A stretch of DNA of 64,000 nucleotides from Candidatus Contubernalis alkalaceticus (GCF_022558445.1 NZ_CP054699.1:1196001-1260000); one strand, 5' to 3'. Numbered from the stretch's first letter, positions 24,370-32,848 are shown. Notes: generated by a model not told the origin, from the letters alone. A program made the numbers and translations.

Positions 24370-24921
24370 ATGAGAGATTTAATCGAGGCTGCCAGATACC
24401 GTAAGAAAGTCCCCCAGCGCTATGTTGCGAAGAAGTTACATATGTCACTCAGTAGTTACCAGCGCCTGATCACTGACGAAGAGAACATGACTCCTGAAGA
24501 TGCCCTTCAACTGTCCGACATTCTGGATTGCCCCACTCTTACAATGGTTTACTGCCGAAAACAGTGTGTAATAGGCCACAGATACTGCTACGATGTGCTG
24601 AACAATGTGGACCTTTCACCCACTGCCATCCTGACCAAATACCGGATGGAGGAGAGGGAGGCAGCCGAGGCACTAGAAGTTCTGGCAGAGCTGTTTCTGA
24701 ATAAAAGGGACAAAGGTGATTGCACGGAAGGGGAGCTAACCCAAATAGGGAAATGGGCCCAGGAGCTTTTAGACCTTGAGCATGTGATTGAGACCTTGAA
24801 GCTTAGACTGTGGGATTTCCTTGATGTAGGCCAGCTGGTCAAGGAACATAACCAGAAATGTTTTGAAAAGCGGTATGTGGACAGCAGGAAGCCGGAACTA
24901 TCTTTTGAGGAGGCGGTGTGA
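24370..24921 (+). CDS. Phage early regulator with XRE-like N-terminus
   Basis: 183 residues after AAAAAGGAGGTGA. Residues ~5-55 (YRKKVPQRYVAKKLHMSLSS then YQRLITDEENMTPEDALQLS) fit an XRE helix-turn-helix. A cysteine cluster CRKQCVIGHRYC follows, then a long helical C-terminus. Translation is coupled to the next gene through TGATG. It probably regulates early transcription. Confidence 0.65.
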   Translation: MRDLIEAARYRKKVPQRYVAKKLHMSLSSYQRLITDEENMTPEDALQLSDILDCPTLTMVYCRKQCVIGHRYCYDVLNNVDLSPTAILTKYRMEEREAAEALEVLAELFLNKRDKGDCTEGELTQIGKWAQELLDLEHVIETLKLRLWDFLDVGQLVKEHNQKCFEKRYVDSRKPELSFEEAV

Positions 24922-25103
24922 TGTTTGAGGTGGGAGAAAGGGTGCTTTCCAGATACGGCATATGGCACAGGATAAAATCCATTCTCAGCAACGGTCACTA
25001 CTATGAGTGTGAGCGCCTGGATACTGGCAAAACGAACATCATCCATAAAAACAATCTGAGGAAAGCGAGGGAAGCGGATGAAAGAGCAGAGAATCATGGT
25101 TAA
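24921..25103 (+). CDS. Small phage protein
   Basis: 60 residues starting within the previous stop (TGATG). MFEVGERVLSRYGIWHRIKS then NGHYYECERLDTGKTNIIH resembles a small SH3-like beta barrel. The function is unknown. Confidence 0.6.
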   Translation: MFEVGERVLSRYGIWHRIKSILSNGHYYECERLDTGKTNIIHKNNLRKAREADERAENHG

Positions 25104-25224
25104 GTTTATAGGCTCTAACAAACGGTTTAAGCGTTGGCTCAAAGGCTGGAAACCATTGGCGGAAAAGATGGCTGAAAGGAATAGAGGAAAGAAAGGAGTT
25201 GCTGCTGGTGGAAGGGTGTCTTAA
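25078..25224 (+). CDS. Small basic protein
   Basis: 48 residues from ATG 25078, overlapping the previous gene by 26 bases. Very basic (KFIGSNKRFKRWLKGWKPLA). The ribosome site is weak (GGAAGCG). It could be a real small nucleic-acid-binding protein or a chance frame; the next gene's start lies inside its end. Confidence 0.4.
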   Translation: MKEQRIMVKFIGSNKRFKRWLKGWKPLAEKMAERNRGKKGVAAGGRVS

Positions 25225-25444
25225 ATGCAAGGAGTTAGAAGCTACAATAAAGCAGCGGCTACAAATACTCCGTAATGTCAAAAAAGATATGCAGTGCAAT
25301 CCTGATGATGGTGATTATGTCCGGGGACAGAGCTCGGGGTTTATGGCCATGGTCAAACATACAGAAGAATGGCTAGAAGAATGCCTGGGGATCCTGGGAT
25401 GCTCGGAAAAAGAAAAAACCGCCCTTGAGGCGGTAGTAAGGTAA
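25208..25444 (+). CDS. Small helical phage protein
   Basis: 78 residues from GTG 25208, 9 bases after AAAGGAG. One CxxC near the start (EGCLKCKELEATIKQR), then helices (FMAMVKHTEEWLEECLGILG). The function is unknown. Confidence 0.6.
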   Translation: MEGCLKCKELEATIKQRLQILRNVKKDMQCNPDDGDYVRGQSSGFMAMVKHTEEWLEECLGILGCSEKEKTALEAVVR

Positions 25445-25485
25445 TTCGTCGAAGATTGATTTGTTAAAAAGATAATATCACAAGT

Positions 25486-25517
25486 TAGGCCGGCCTGCAA
25501 TAGCTCCCCCGCGGGCC
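25486..25517 (+). other. GC-rich hairpin in a 194-bp gene gap
   Basis: GCCGGCC pairs with GGCCGGC around a ~18-base loop, with no T-run. The rest of 25445-25638 holds only a weak 29-codon frame without ribosome site. The hairpin could attenuate or protect the early transcript. Confidence 0.45.
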
Positions 25518-25638
25518 GGCTGAAAATAAAATGCAGGGTAATGGATGTGGACGGAATGAGCCGCGGGGAATACCAAGGCTGGGGCCGGGGAAAAGGGATG
25601 CCGGCAAACACTCTGCCTAATTAAAGGAAGGTGATTAA

Positions 25639-25980
25639 ATGCTCCAGTTAAGCAAAGAAGAGGTAAGGGAACTATCGATATTCCTTGGATATATAGCAAG
25701 TAACCACGAATGGGCCTTTTCTGGCAATGAGAAAGTATACAAAATAATGGAAAAACTTGATAAGGCTTTAGATGAGGTAGAGGGGGAGTGCCAGGAAGAG
25801 TGGCAAGAACCCGTGGAGAATTGCCAAGGATGCGGTGCTGATATTTACCCGGGAGAAATTGTTTGGGTATATAGAGAGCGCGCCTATTGTGCACGAATAA
25901 CTTGCCTGATAAAAAGCGGGCTTGAGGTTGGAGTTGCTGTTGAGGAAATTACGGTAGAGGACTGGCTTGAGAGTGAATAA
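25639..25980 (+). CDS. Small phage protein with zinc knuckle
   Basis: 113 residues after AAGGAAGGTGA. N-terminal helices (LSKEEVRELSIFLGYIAS) are followed by NCQGCGADIYPGEIVWVYRE and AYCARITCLI, a four-cysteine knuckle. It ends six bases before the tRNA-like gene. The function is unknown. Confidence 0.65.
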   Translation: MLQLSKEEVRELSIFLGYIASNHEWAFSGNEKVYKIMEKLDKALDEVEGECQEEWQEPVENCQGCGADIYPGEIVWVYRERAYCARITCLIKSGLEVGVAVEEITVEDWLESE

Positions 25981-25985
25981 CCTTC

Positions 25986-26138
25986 GGCGGGGTGGCGGAA
26001 AGGGTAGACGCACTTTTACGAGAGAATCAATGGGATTCTGTCGTTGAGTTTCTGAGGTGCCAGTGAGTTAGAGGCAACACTGAACTTTCTTATCTCGTAG
26101 ATGAGCGACATGCAGAGTTCAAATCCCTGCCCCCGCCA
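25986..26138 (+). tRNA. tRNA-like gene with abnormal central region
   Basis: GGCGGGG (25986-25992) pairs perfectly with CCCCGCC (26131-26137). TGGCGGAAAGGGTAGACGC matches a class II (leucine-like) D arm, and TGCAGAGTTCAAATCCCTGC is a T arm with the TTCAAAT loop (a 6-bp stem with one mismatch). Between D and T arms lie ~100 bases rather than ~45. They fold into ACGAGAGAATC/GATTCTGTCGT, CAGTG/CACTG, and an enclosing TACGAGA/TCTCGTA helix. No canonical anticodon arm with U33 is seen, and CCA is not encoded. It may be a tRNA with an insertion, a decayed tRNA or a tRNA mimic. Confidence 0.55.
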
Positions 26139-26161
26139 ATCATTAAAAAGGAGGAAGCATA

Positions 26162-26482
26162 ATGCCAAAAACCAAAGAGCCTATCGGCACAGCACAAGCA
26201 AAAATGGGCTATACTGTTTGGTCCGTGGAGATATACGAAGAGAGCAGCAATCTTTACAGGGTTGCAGGCCGGGGTACGGCCATGCTGGTATCGGTCATGG
26301 ATACGCCCCGTGGATTCCTTGTCTCGGTTCCTTCTTCCGGCTTTAGTCGTGCCGGTTTCGTGCCGGCTGACTGCCAGGGGTGGGACATTGAAGAATACCT
26401 GGACTTTGAGAATCCTGTAGATGCCGAAACGATTGCTACAGCTGTAAGATGGCTGATAGAGGAAGGAGAGGTGATCTGCTGA
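26162..26482 (+). CDS. Phage early protein of unknown function
   Basis: 106 residues from ATG 26162 after AAGGAGGAAGC. A beta-rich core (GYTVWSVEIYEESSNLYRVA; GTAMLVSVMDTPRGFLVSVP) and an acidic helical C-terminus. The stop overlaps the next start (TGATG). Confidence 0.6.
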   Translation: MPKTKEPIGTAQAKMGYTVWSVEIYEESSNLYRVAGRGTAMLVSVMDTPRGFLVSVPSSGFSRAGFVPADCQGWDIEEYLDFENPVDAETIATAVRWLIEEGEVIC

Positions 26483-26712
26483 TGGCGAGAATGATGTTGC
26501 TTCCTCCTAAGCCCGGCGTTTGCCAAGAGTGTGCTACAGACCACCCCTCTGAACTACCACACAACCAGCAGAGCCTTTATTACCAATATGCTTTTTATGC
26601 AAAACATGGTCGGTGGCCCACATGGAAGGATGCCATGGAACACTGTAGTGAGGAAGTAAAAGAGATGTGGATTAAGGCGCTAAAAGAAGAAGGAATAGAG
26701 GTGATTTGCTGA
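26482..26712 (+). CDS. Small phage protein
   Basis: 76 residues, coupled to its neighbours on both sides through TGATGGCG. CQECATDHP near the start and a helical WPTWKDAMEHCSEEVKEMW. It ends GIEVIC, nearly the same as the previous gene (GEVIC), because the junction sequence GAGGTGATxTGCTGATGGCG is repeated. The function is unknown. Confidence 0.6.
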   Translation: MARMMLLPPKPGVCQECATDHPSELPHNQQSLYYQYAFYAKHGRWPTWKDAMEHCSEEVKEMWIKALKEEGIEVIC

Positions 26713-26897
26713 TGGCGGATGCGAAGATATGCCCTATGATGTCAAGGCCAATAAGTGAATATAGTCCATTAAGTGGGCCTAGCGCAGACTTGCATATAGT
26801 GGAATGCCCAAAAGAAAAATGCGCCTGGTGGGCTGATAATTTTGGTGTATGTGCCATTAAGGGGATTGATGATAGCCTGAATAACATGGATGAATAG
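26712..26897 (+). CDS. Small cysteine-containing phage protein
   Basis: 61 residues, coupled by TGATGGCG. CPMMSRPIS..LHIVECPKEKCAWW..FGVCAIKG carries a C-x4-C pattern seen in many small phage zinc proteins of unknown role. Confidence 0.6.
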   Translation: MADAKICPMMSRPISEYSPLSGPSADLHIVECPKEKCAWWADNFGVCAIKGIDDSLNNMDE

Positions 26898-26959
26898 GGA
26901 TTAAAAATAAGTAGCCTGACACAGTTTGCTTTGGCCAAAGAATAACAGGAGGAGCATAA

Positions 26960-28168
26960 ATGCGTGGGCACCTAAAAAAACGTGGCAAACATTATACTAT
27001 TGTTCTTTATATGGGTACTGGGCCTGGTGGGAAGCCGGAATATAAGTGGTTTTCTGCTACAAAAATCTTAAGCCAGGGACGCCCAGCTAATAAAAAAGAG
27101 GCTGAGGCCATTATGAATGATCTCATTAAAAAGGTAAATACCGGGGCCTATGTGGTGACAGAGGACATGACGGTGGCTGATTATTTAAAATTCTGGTTAA
27201 CCCATGCCCAAACAAAGGTTGCCCATAGCACTTACAGCCGATATGAAGGGATTGTTAAAAGGCACCTGATACCAAAACTGGGGGACGTTAAATTGGGTAA
27301 GCTACAAGCCCATCACCTGCAGCAGATGTATAACGATTTATTAAAGCCAGGTAGCCGCTTGGATGGTAGACCTGGACCCCTTTCCCCAAGATCCGTTCGC
27401 TACATTCACGCCACTATCAGGCGTGCCTTAGGACAAGCCGTATATCCGTGGAAGATGTTGGCCACAAACCCGTCTGAAAGCCTTGAACTTCCGGAGCGAA
27501 AGAAGAAAGATATGAATGTTTGGGAAGAGCCCCAAGTAAAGCGGTTCTTGGATTTTATGAAAGATAATTCTTATTACGCACTATACTTCCTCGCGTTTGC
27601 AACAGGGATGCGCCAGTCAGAAATTTTGGGCCTGCGGTGGCGTGATGTATACCTAGATATTAAAGCTTTGGCCGTCCGTCAAGTCTTAGAATATATTGGG
27701 AAAAGCGTTCAGTTTAAGGAACCTAAAAGCCAAAAATCCCGACGAACCATATCTTTACCCTCTAGCGTCGTTAATGTGCTGAGGAGCTACCAGTCAGAAA
27801 TGCAGGCCAAGGGTGAGCAAACCAAAAAGGCTGCTAAAGCCCGGGATGAAAATGACCTAGTGTTCCAAACTAGATGTGGAACCCCCATCAATAAAAGGAA
27901 CCTAATCCGACATTTCAGCGATGCCCAGGAAGCCTTGAACCGGGAGCTGGTGAAAGAGGATCAGCCGTTACTCCCTCGGCTCACGTTCCATGAAATTCGC
28001 CATACCCATGCTACCCTACTGCTTAAAGCTGGGGAGCCCACCAAAGTGGTACAGGAAAGGCTGGGCCATGCGAATATTGGTATTACCTCTGACCTCTATA
28101 GTCATGTATTGCCAAACATGCAGGCCCATGCAGCGGACAAAATTCAAGAAATGTTATTCAATAATTAG
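26960..28168 (+). CDS. Tyrosine integrase
   Basis: 402 residues from ATG 26960 (CAGGAGGAGC). It begins with an arm-binding-type N-terminal domain (MRGHLKKRGKHYTIVLYMGT), then a SAM-like core-binding domain (MTVADYLKFWLTHAQTKVAH). The catalytic domain has Arg in ATGMRQSEILGLRW, the HxxR box in TFHEIRHTHATLL, His in LGHANI and nucleophile Tyr in SDLYSHVLP. It belongs to the Tn916/phage family that commonly uses tRNA genes or intergenic sites. A tRNA-anticodon-arm-like hairpin lies just downstream. A serine recombinase elsewhere in the region may do the same job. Confidence 0.95.
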   Translation: MRGHLKKRGKHYTIVLYMGTGPGGKPEYKWFSATKILSQGRPANKKEAEAIMNDLIKKVNTGAYVVTEDMTVADYLKFWLTHAQTKVAHSTYSRYEGIVKRHLIPKLGDVKLGKLQAHHLQQMYNDLLKPGSRLDGRPGPLSPRSVRYIHATIRRALGQAVYPWKMLATNPSESLELPERKKKDMNVWEEPQVKRFLDFMKDNSYYALYFLAFATGMRQSEILGLRWRDVYLDIKALAVRQVLEYIGKSVQFKEPKSQKSRRTISLPSSVVNVLRSYQSEMQAKGEQTKKAAKARDENDLVFQTRCGTPINKRNLIRHFSDAQEALNRELVKEDQPLLPRLTFHEIRHTHATLLLKAGEPTKVVQERLGHANIGITSDLYSHVLPNMQAHAADKIQEMLFNN

Positions 28169-28229
28169 GGGTCAGCGGAACCAAGGGAATCTAAATAACC
28201 CAATGGAAGTGCCTTTTTAGGGGTTCCAC

Positions 28230-28375
28230 CAACGGACTTTAAATCCGTTGGTCAGCTTATAAATAGTTAGTCGGCTAAGGTGGAAAAAACAACTATAAAT
28301 AAAGGTTTATCTGTTTTTAATATCCGCTTAACACTTTAAAATAAAAGACTAAATGCTAATGTTTTGCTAATGCAA
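28230..28375 (+). other. att-like module 1: anticodon-arm hairpin plus GCTAAT repeats
   Basis: CCAACGGA-CTTTAAA-TCCGTTGG has 8-bp arms and a 7-base loop, and continues GGTC, like the anticodon arm and variable loop of a tRNA (tRNA-Lys differs only in the loop). About 120 bases further is TGCTAATGTTTTGCTAATGC (28354-28373). Module 2 at 37448-37588 has the same order and spacing. The position beside the integrase suggests an attP with core and arm sites. The stretch 28169-28390 holds no gene. Confidence 0.55.
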
Positions 28376-28390
28376 GTTGAGGTGAGAGTG

Positions 28391-28453
28391 ATGGATGAAA
28401 GTATGGTAAACCAAACGGGAAGAAGGTGTCGTTGCAAGCATGAGAAAAGGTGA
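28391..28453 (+). CDS. Possible 20-residue leader peptide
   Basis: ATG 28391 is preceded by the strong site GAGGTGAGAGTG and encodes MDESMVNQTGRRCRCKHEKR. The frame overlaps the start of the next gene, which itself has a weaker ribosome site. It may be a coupling peptide or a degenerate gene start. Confidence 0.4.
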   Translation: MDESMVNQTGRRCRCKHEKR

Positions 28454-28991
28454 CTGGATTGAGACATATACCGGTAGAAAGTTTTGGCCGCTGGATCCCA
28501 GGCCGGAAGATATCTGTATTAAGGATATAGCGCACGGGTTAAGTCATATGTGCCGCTACAACGGACAAAGCAAGTTTTTCTTTTCAGTAGCCCAGCACAG
28601 CTTAAATTGTGCCGAACATGCAAAGAGGATGAAACTTCCGCAAAGGTATCAGTTACTCTGCTTATTGCATGATGCGGCAGAGGCTTATGTTTCAGATGTG
28701 GCTAAGCCCTTAAAGCCGTATTTACCTCAGTTTAAGAACATTGAAAATAATATCATGACAACTGTCTATGAAGCGTTAAATGTTCGGCCGCCGAACTCCA
28801 TAGAAGGGAATACGATTTCTAAAATTGATACAATCATGCTGGTTACAGAGGCCAAGGTCCTGATGACGTTTGATAGTTGGGGGGATTGGCTGACTGATAT
28901 TTCTCCAGATGACGAAACTGTTATTTGTGAGAGGCCTATTACTGACATTAAACATCTTTTTGTAAATCAATTGGAGATGCTTTTAAGGTGA
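28440..28991 (+). CDS. HD-domain phosphohydrolase, YfbR/5'-nucleotidase-like
   Basis: 183 residues. HD-family metal ligands are seen in FFFSVAQHSLNCAEHAKRM (first His), LLHDAAEAYVSDVAKPLK (His-Asp) and the C-terminal Asp in SKIDTIMLVTEAK. N-terminal WIETYTGRKFWPLDPRPEDI is typical of the phage and prophage subgroup. Such enzymes dephosphorylate deoxynucleotides and may adjust the dNTP pool for phage replication. It precedes the replication genes in the same direction. Confidence 0.85.
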   Translation: MRKGDWIETYTGRKFWPLDPRPEDICIKDIAHGLSHMCRYNGQSKFFFSVAQHSLNCAEHAKRMKLPQRYQLLCLLHDAAEAYVSDVAKPLKPYLPQFKNIENNIMTTVYEALNVRPPNSIEGNTISKIDTIMLVTEAKVLMTFDSWGDWLTDISPDDETVICERPITDIKHLFVNQLEMLLR

Positions 28992-29101
28992 TTAATACAA
29001 CTTAACCGAATGACTAAAAATTTTTGCTTTTGGGAGAAATATTTTCCTCTGTTGATTGACTAGTGGACAAACAGGGAAATCTGAACAAGTGAGGTGGAAA
29101 G

Positions 29102-29269
29102 ATGAAAAACGGGAAAAAGTTGCACCGTTCAATGATAGATGTATTGGAAAAGGAAGGCCTGGATCCAGCTGATTGGTTATATGTCAAAAATGAGATGAAC
29201 AAGCTGACCTTGGCGCATCGGGAGACCGGGCAGAAGAAGACAATATACCGGAAGCTGGCGAGGGGTTAG
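29102..29269 (+). CDS. DUF6906-like small phage protein
   Basis: 55 residues from ATG 29102 (GAGGTGGAA upstream). MKNGKKLHRSMIDVLEKEGL, DPADWLYVKNEM and LTLAHRETGQKKTIYRKL match the compact DUF6906 pattern common in Firmicute phages (NGK..t...l...gL.p..Wl.vk......HRETGk...). The function is unknown. Confidence 0.7.
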   Translation: MKNGKKLHRSMIDVLEKEGLDPADWLYVKNEMNKLTLAHRETGQKKTIYRKLARG

Positions 29270-29306
29270 CGTTTAATCTGTGATTAGCGAAAAGGAGAGT
29301 GATTTT

Positions 29307-30044
29307 GTGAATATTGAAAAATCAATTAATGACGTAATTACAAAGAAACTAGAAGAAGGCATAGTGGAAAAGTTAATAGCTGAAAATCTTGAAAAAGGGA
29401 TCAATAATGCCCTTGAAAAATTATTGGGCCACTACGGAGACGTTACAAAAGTAATCGAAGAAAAAATTAAAAGCGTTATGTTAGAGCAGCTATCCGGTTA
29501 CGATTACTCAAAATACATTGTTAAATTAGACTGCATTTTAACCGAAATCCTGAAGAAGACAGCGCTGGACAATAAAAAAATACTTGAGAATTTTAAAGAA
29601 TTAATGGTTGATCGTGAACTGCCAAAAATTATTAAAGTGTCTGAGATTTTTGAAGAGTTTGCAAAATATGTGGCCGAAAATGTAGATACCGATGGCTTGG
29701 AAGTATGTATGGATGATTCGCCTTCTTACGAAAATGTTAATATCGCCATGGAAATAGAATATAACGAACAAAAATCCTGGAGCTGGTATAAGTCTGCAAA
29801 AATTATTTTTGAGTGTGAAGAAGATGAAAAAATGAATCACGAAATTATCATTACCAAATTCCAAGAATCCCCATGGAGGTTTGAGGATAAAATCGATTCT
29901 TCTATCGAATCTTTAAGATACTTAGATCCATTTAAGCTCTATCTTCTCAAGCTGTATCAGGCTAGATCAACAATTGAAGTCGATTCTGATTATCTAGAGG
30001 ACGAGGTTGAGCCGGAGGAAGAACCTCAGGCAGAATTTAGGTAA
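29307..30044 (+). CDS. Phage early protein, helical then acidic
   Basis: 245 residues; GTG 29307 after AAAAGGAGAGTGA is chosen over an upstream frame extension. The first ~100 residues form amphipathic helices (KKLEEGIVEKLIAENLEKGI). The middle part has SWSWYKSAKIIFECEEDEKM, and the end is strongly acidic. The family is not recognised. Confidence 0.65.
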   Translation: MNIEKSINDVITKKLEEGIVEKLIAENLEKGINNALEKLLGHYGDVTKVIEEKIKSVMLEQLSGYDYSKYIVKLDCILTEILKKTALDNKKILENFKELMVDRELPKIIKVSEIFEEFAKYVAENVDTDGLEVCMDDSPSYENVNIAMEIEYNEQKSWSWYKSAKIIFECEEDEKMNHEIIITKFQESPWRFEDKIDSSIESLRYLDPFKLYLLKLYQARSTIEVDSDYLEDEVEPEEEPQAEFR

Positions 30045-30087
30045 GATGCATTAAATTTGTGGTTAACAAAGGGAGTTGAGTGAACCT

Positions 30088-30405
30088 GTGGCAAGTAAAT
30101 GTCAAACATGCCAGCATTACCAGTATCACGCCGGGGTTGCACCCAGTATTGCCAAGATGATTGGTAAGCCGATGCCATCCCGACCAACCTGCTACTGTCA
30201 CCACGCCGGGGTAAGGTGGGAAAGACGATCGGCAGAAGTAAGGAAGCCAAGAGGTATATCTTGTGACTATAAAATAAGAGAGATGTCCTGCGAAGATTGC
30301 GGAAAACAGCTCAAAAGAAGTTCGGATATTTGGATGGTTATAACCCCAAAGGTTTATATTTGTAAAAAATGCGGGAAAAAGAAGGCGGCTGAGATGGACT
30401 TGTAA
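30088..30405 (+). CDS. Small protein with two zinc ribbons
   Basis: About 105 residues; GTG 30088 is a likely start. An N-terminal CQTCQHYQYH and CYCHHAGVRW, then a second ribbon CEDCGKQL..YICKKCGKK at the end. The function is unknown. The next 119 bases hold no gene apart from the leader of 30525. Confidence 0.6.
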   Translation: MASKCQTCQHYQYHAGVAPSIAKMIGKPMPSRPTCYCHHAGVRWERRSAEVRKPRGISCDYKIREMSCEDCGKQLKRSSDIWMVITPKVYICKKCGKKKAAEMDL

Positions 30406-30524
30406 TTGAAATATAGGAGAAAGGAAGATAATTCTCTGTGAAACACTGTGAAACATAAAATTTGCTTTATAAAAAAATATTATTTAGTATAGTGGGAACA
30501 AAAGTTCTACAAAGGAGAGATATT

Positions 30525-30716
30525 ATGAGCACTACTAAGGCGCCAGGATTCCAATATGCGAGCGAGGTACAGAATGCTGCCAAAGAAATGGCCAAAGGCA
30601 GGCTTTACAGGTTCCAGACAGGAGAGCCTATTGATGAAACAGACTTATATTTATTATTGCTGGAGTTTGGTGGCCAAGTAACTGAATTAATGGACAAACT
30701 TACAAAGGGTGATTAG
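30525..30716 (+). CDS. Small helical phage protein
   Basis: 63 residues from ATG 30525 (AAAGGAGA). FQYASEVQNAAKEMAKGRLY and ETDLYLLLLEFGGQVTELM are helical; the stop abuts the replication gene. The function is unknown. Confidence 0.6.
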   Translation: MSTTKAPGFQYASEVQNAAKEMAKGRLYRFQTGEPIDETDLYLLLLEFGGQVTELMDKLTKGD

Positions 30717-31568
30717 ATGGCCAGGCCAAACAAGCAGGGCTTAGACTATTTTCCGCTTGATGTTCATTTATGTAAAAAGTTTAAATTTATTGAAATGAAA
30801 TACGGTATAGCCGGCTTCAGTATCGTTGTTAAGCTGTATCAATATATTTATGCAAACGGATATTACGTTGACTGGGACGATGATACATGTCTTTTATTTT
30901 CCGATGATATTAAAGCTGACTATTCTATGGTTTTAGATGTTATAAAAGAGTGCTTGGCTCGAGGGATCTTTGATAAAACACTTTTTGACAAATACAGCAT
31001 TCTTACATCATCGGGCATCCAAAAGAGGTATCAGGAGATAGTTAGGCGGCGGAAAGACGTCGAAGTGATATCGGAATACCTGCTTATTGACGGTTCCTTT
31101 GGGGTTATTGTTGACACTATGTCGGCAGAATGTAAGTATGATGAAAGCAAAAGTACACAAAGTAAAGTAAATAAAAGTAAAGTAAATAAAATAAAAGAAT
31201 ATACTCCCGAGTTTGAAGAATTTTGGAAATATTACCCCCGGAAAAATGAAAAGAAAGCAGCGTATGAAAAATGGAACGCCAGATTAAAGGAAGGACATAC
31301 TCCAGAAGAACTCATCAAATCCGCAAAACATTACTTAAAGGCCTGTCAGGGAAAGGAAAAACAATTCATAAAGCACGGCAAAACATTCCTTGGGGATAAA
31401 AAACCATTTGAGGATTATATTGAGCCTCCTGAGATTGAAGAGGATCTTCCTTCATACTGGCAAATTAAACCCCGTTCAGACCCGGAGGAAAAATCCGAAG
31501 AAGACCTTCCTTACCCGGGACTGGAAGAAGGTTTTAAAAGGCTTTATGGCAAGTTTGGAGGACACTAA
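30717..31568 (+). CDS. Phage replication initiator, Lin1244/Lin1753 type
   Basis: 283 residues. The N-terminus MARPNKQGLDYFPLDVHLCK, KYGIAGFSIVVKLYQYIYAN matches the Lin1244/Lin1753 (DUF4373) domain, a winged-helix unit at the start of Gram-positive phage replication proteins. A lysine/serine linker (KSTQSKVNKSKVNK) leads to a DnaD-tail-like region (FEEFWKYYPRKNEKKAAYEK). It overlaps the DnaB-type helicase start by one base. It probably binds the origin and loads the helicase. Confidence 0.85.
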   Translation: MARPNKQGLDYFPLDVHLCKKFKFIEMKYGIAGFSIVVKLYQYIYANGYYVDWDDDTCLLFSDDIKADYSMVLDVIKECLARGIFDKTLFDKYSILTSSGIQKRYQEIVRRRKDVEVISEYLLIDGSFGVIVDTMSAECKYDESKSTQSKVNKSKVNKIKEYTPEFEEFWKYYPRKNEKKAAYEKWNARLKEGHTPEELIKSAKHYLKACQGKEKQFIKHGKTFLGDKKPFEDYIEPPEIEEDLPSYWQIKPRSDPEEKSEEDLPYPGLEEGFKRLYGKFGGH

Positions 31569-32848
31569 TGGCACTATCAGAAAAATCTCTCATCGGTTCT
31601 GTCATTACAGAGCCCAACTGCATAGATTTAATTCGTCAGTATGTGCCCGATGGGAGTTATTTTAAAAATATTCTCCTGGGAAAAGTTTTTGATATGGCCG
31701 TTACCTTACAGGCTGATGGGCGCCAGGTAGATATATCCACCATAAATGATGCCCTCAACCTGAAGTCTGAAGCCTTAAAACAGATTATGAATGCCGTGAA
31801 TGAAACTCCTACTTCCGCACATGCTGAAGATTATGCAAAAATGGTCAGGGATTATTATGCCAGGCGGTTACTCTCAGAGCTCCGGGCCGTAGACCCGTTA
31901 GACATAAAAAAATACCCTAATCCCCTGGATGTTGTAACAGCCATTGAACAAGGGACCGAAAAGGCACTCGGTATCATAAACAGCTCTCAAGAAACAAGTG
32001 TAAAAGACATCGTCCTGGTTGCTTATGATGAATACTGTAAGGAGCATGAGCAAGGGAAAAATCCTAATATGATATCTACCGGTTTTTATGACCTGGACGA
32101 GCTTATTGACGGGTTGGAAAGGGGGGAGAACATCATCATAGCCGCAAGACCGTCAATGGGCAAAACAGCCTTTGGCCTGTGTATTTGCCGTAATGTAGCA
32201 AAGAGAGGGAAAAAGGTAATTATCTTTTCTCTGGAGATGAGAAAGGAACGTCTTATTAACCGTATAGTTTGCACAGAAGGCAGTATTAATGCCACCCGTT
32301 TTAAGCGCAGAAAGCTGGAAAAAGAAGAGTTTAATAGGCTTATAACTGTTATGGGTAACGTAGGTCAAATGCCCTTAGTAATCCGAGACGATGTGAGGAC
32401 TACTACGGAAATCAGAAGCATAATAGCCCGGGAAGCGGCAAAGGGTGATGTCGGACTAGTGATGATTGACTTCCTTACACTTCTTAGCGACCCTCAACCA
32501 CGGGGCAGTAGTGTTCATAACCATATCGGGAACATAGCAAAAAATATACAGCAGATAGGACATGCATACAATGTGCCAATTATTACCCTGGCACAGCTGA
32601 ACCGGAAAGTGGAGGACCGGAATAATAAAAGACCTGCCTTAAGTGACTTAAGGGAAAGCGGAAATATTGAGGAAGCGGCGGACAAGGTCCTATTTATCTA
32701 CCGAGAGGATTATTATGAAAAGGATAAATCAAACCATACCGGTATTGCGGAAATAGGAGCTGCTAAAACTCGGGATGGAGCAACGGGGGCATGTAAGTTG
32801 TTGTGGACCCCGGAGTATACCCGGTTTGATAATTATTGCGAGGAGTGA
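31568..32848 (+). CDS. Replicative DNA helicase, DnaB family
   Basis: 426 residues. The N-terminal helical domain (AEKSLIGSVI-type start: LSEKSLIGSVITEPNCIDLI) is followed by a RecA-like motor with Walker A ARPSMGKTAF (~residue 194), FSLEMRKERLINRI, Walker B VMIDFLTLL, and motif QLNRKVEDR with the SDLRESGNIEEAAD sensor. It unwinds DNA at the phage fork. It is coupled to the upstream initiator. Confidence 0.95.
   Translation: MALSEKSLIGSVITEPNCIDLIRQYVPDGSYFKNILLGKVFDMAVTLQADGRQVDISTINDALNLKSEALKQIMNAVNETPTSAHAEDYAKMVRDYYARRLLSELRAVDPLDIKKYPNPLDVVTAIEQGTEKALGIINSSQETSVKDIVLVAYDEYCKEHEQGKNPNMISTGFYDLDELIDGLERGENIIIAARPSMGKTAFGLCICRNVAKRGKKVIIFSLEMRKERLINRIVCTEGSINATRFKRRKLEKEEFNRLITVMGNVGQMPLVIRDDVRTTTEIRSIIAREAAKGDVGLVMIDFLTLLSDPQPRGSSVHNHIGNIAKNIQQIGHAYNVPIITLAQLNRKVEDRNNKRPALSDLRESGNIEEAADKVLFIYREDYYEKDKSNHTGIAEIGAAKTRDGATGACKLLWTPEYTRFDNYCEE

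Noticed and set aside
25540-25626. A 29-codon frame between two early genes
   Set aside because: No ribosome site before its ATG and composition follows the surrounding GC-rich hairpin sequence.
25986-26138. tRNA-Sec or tmRNA
   Set aside because: There is no UCA anticodon loop or 8-bp acceptor, and no tag-peptide frame; D and T arms resemble an ordinary class II tRNA.
28230-28252. Simple transcription terminator after the integrase
   Set aside because: The 8-bp hairpin is not followed by T residues, and its sequence and partner module at 37448 fit a tRNA anticodon arm better.
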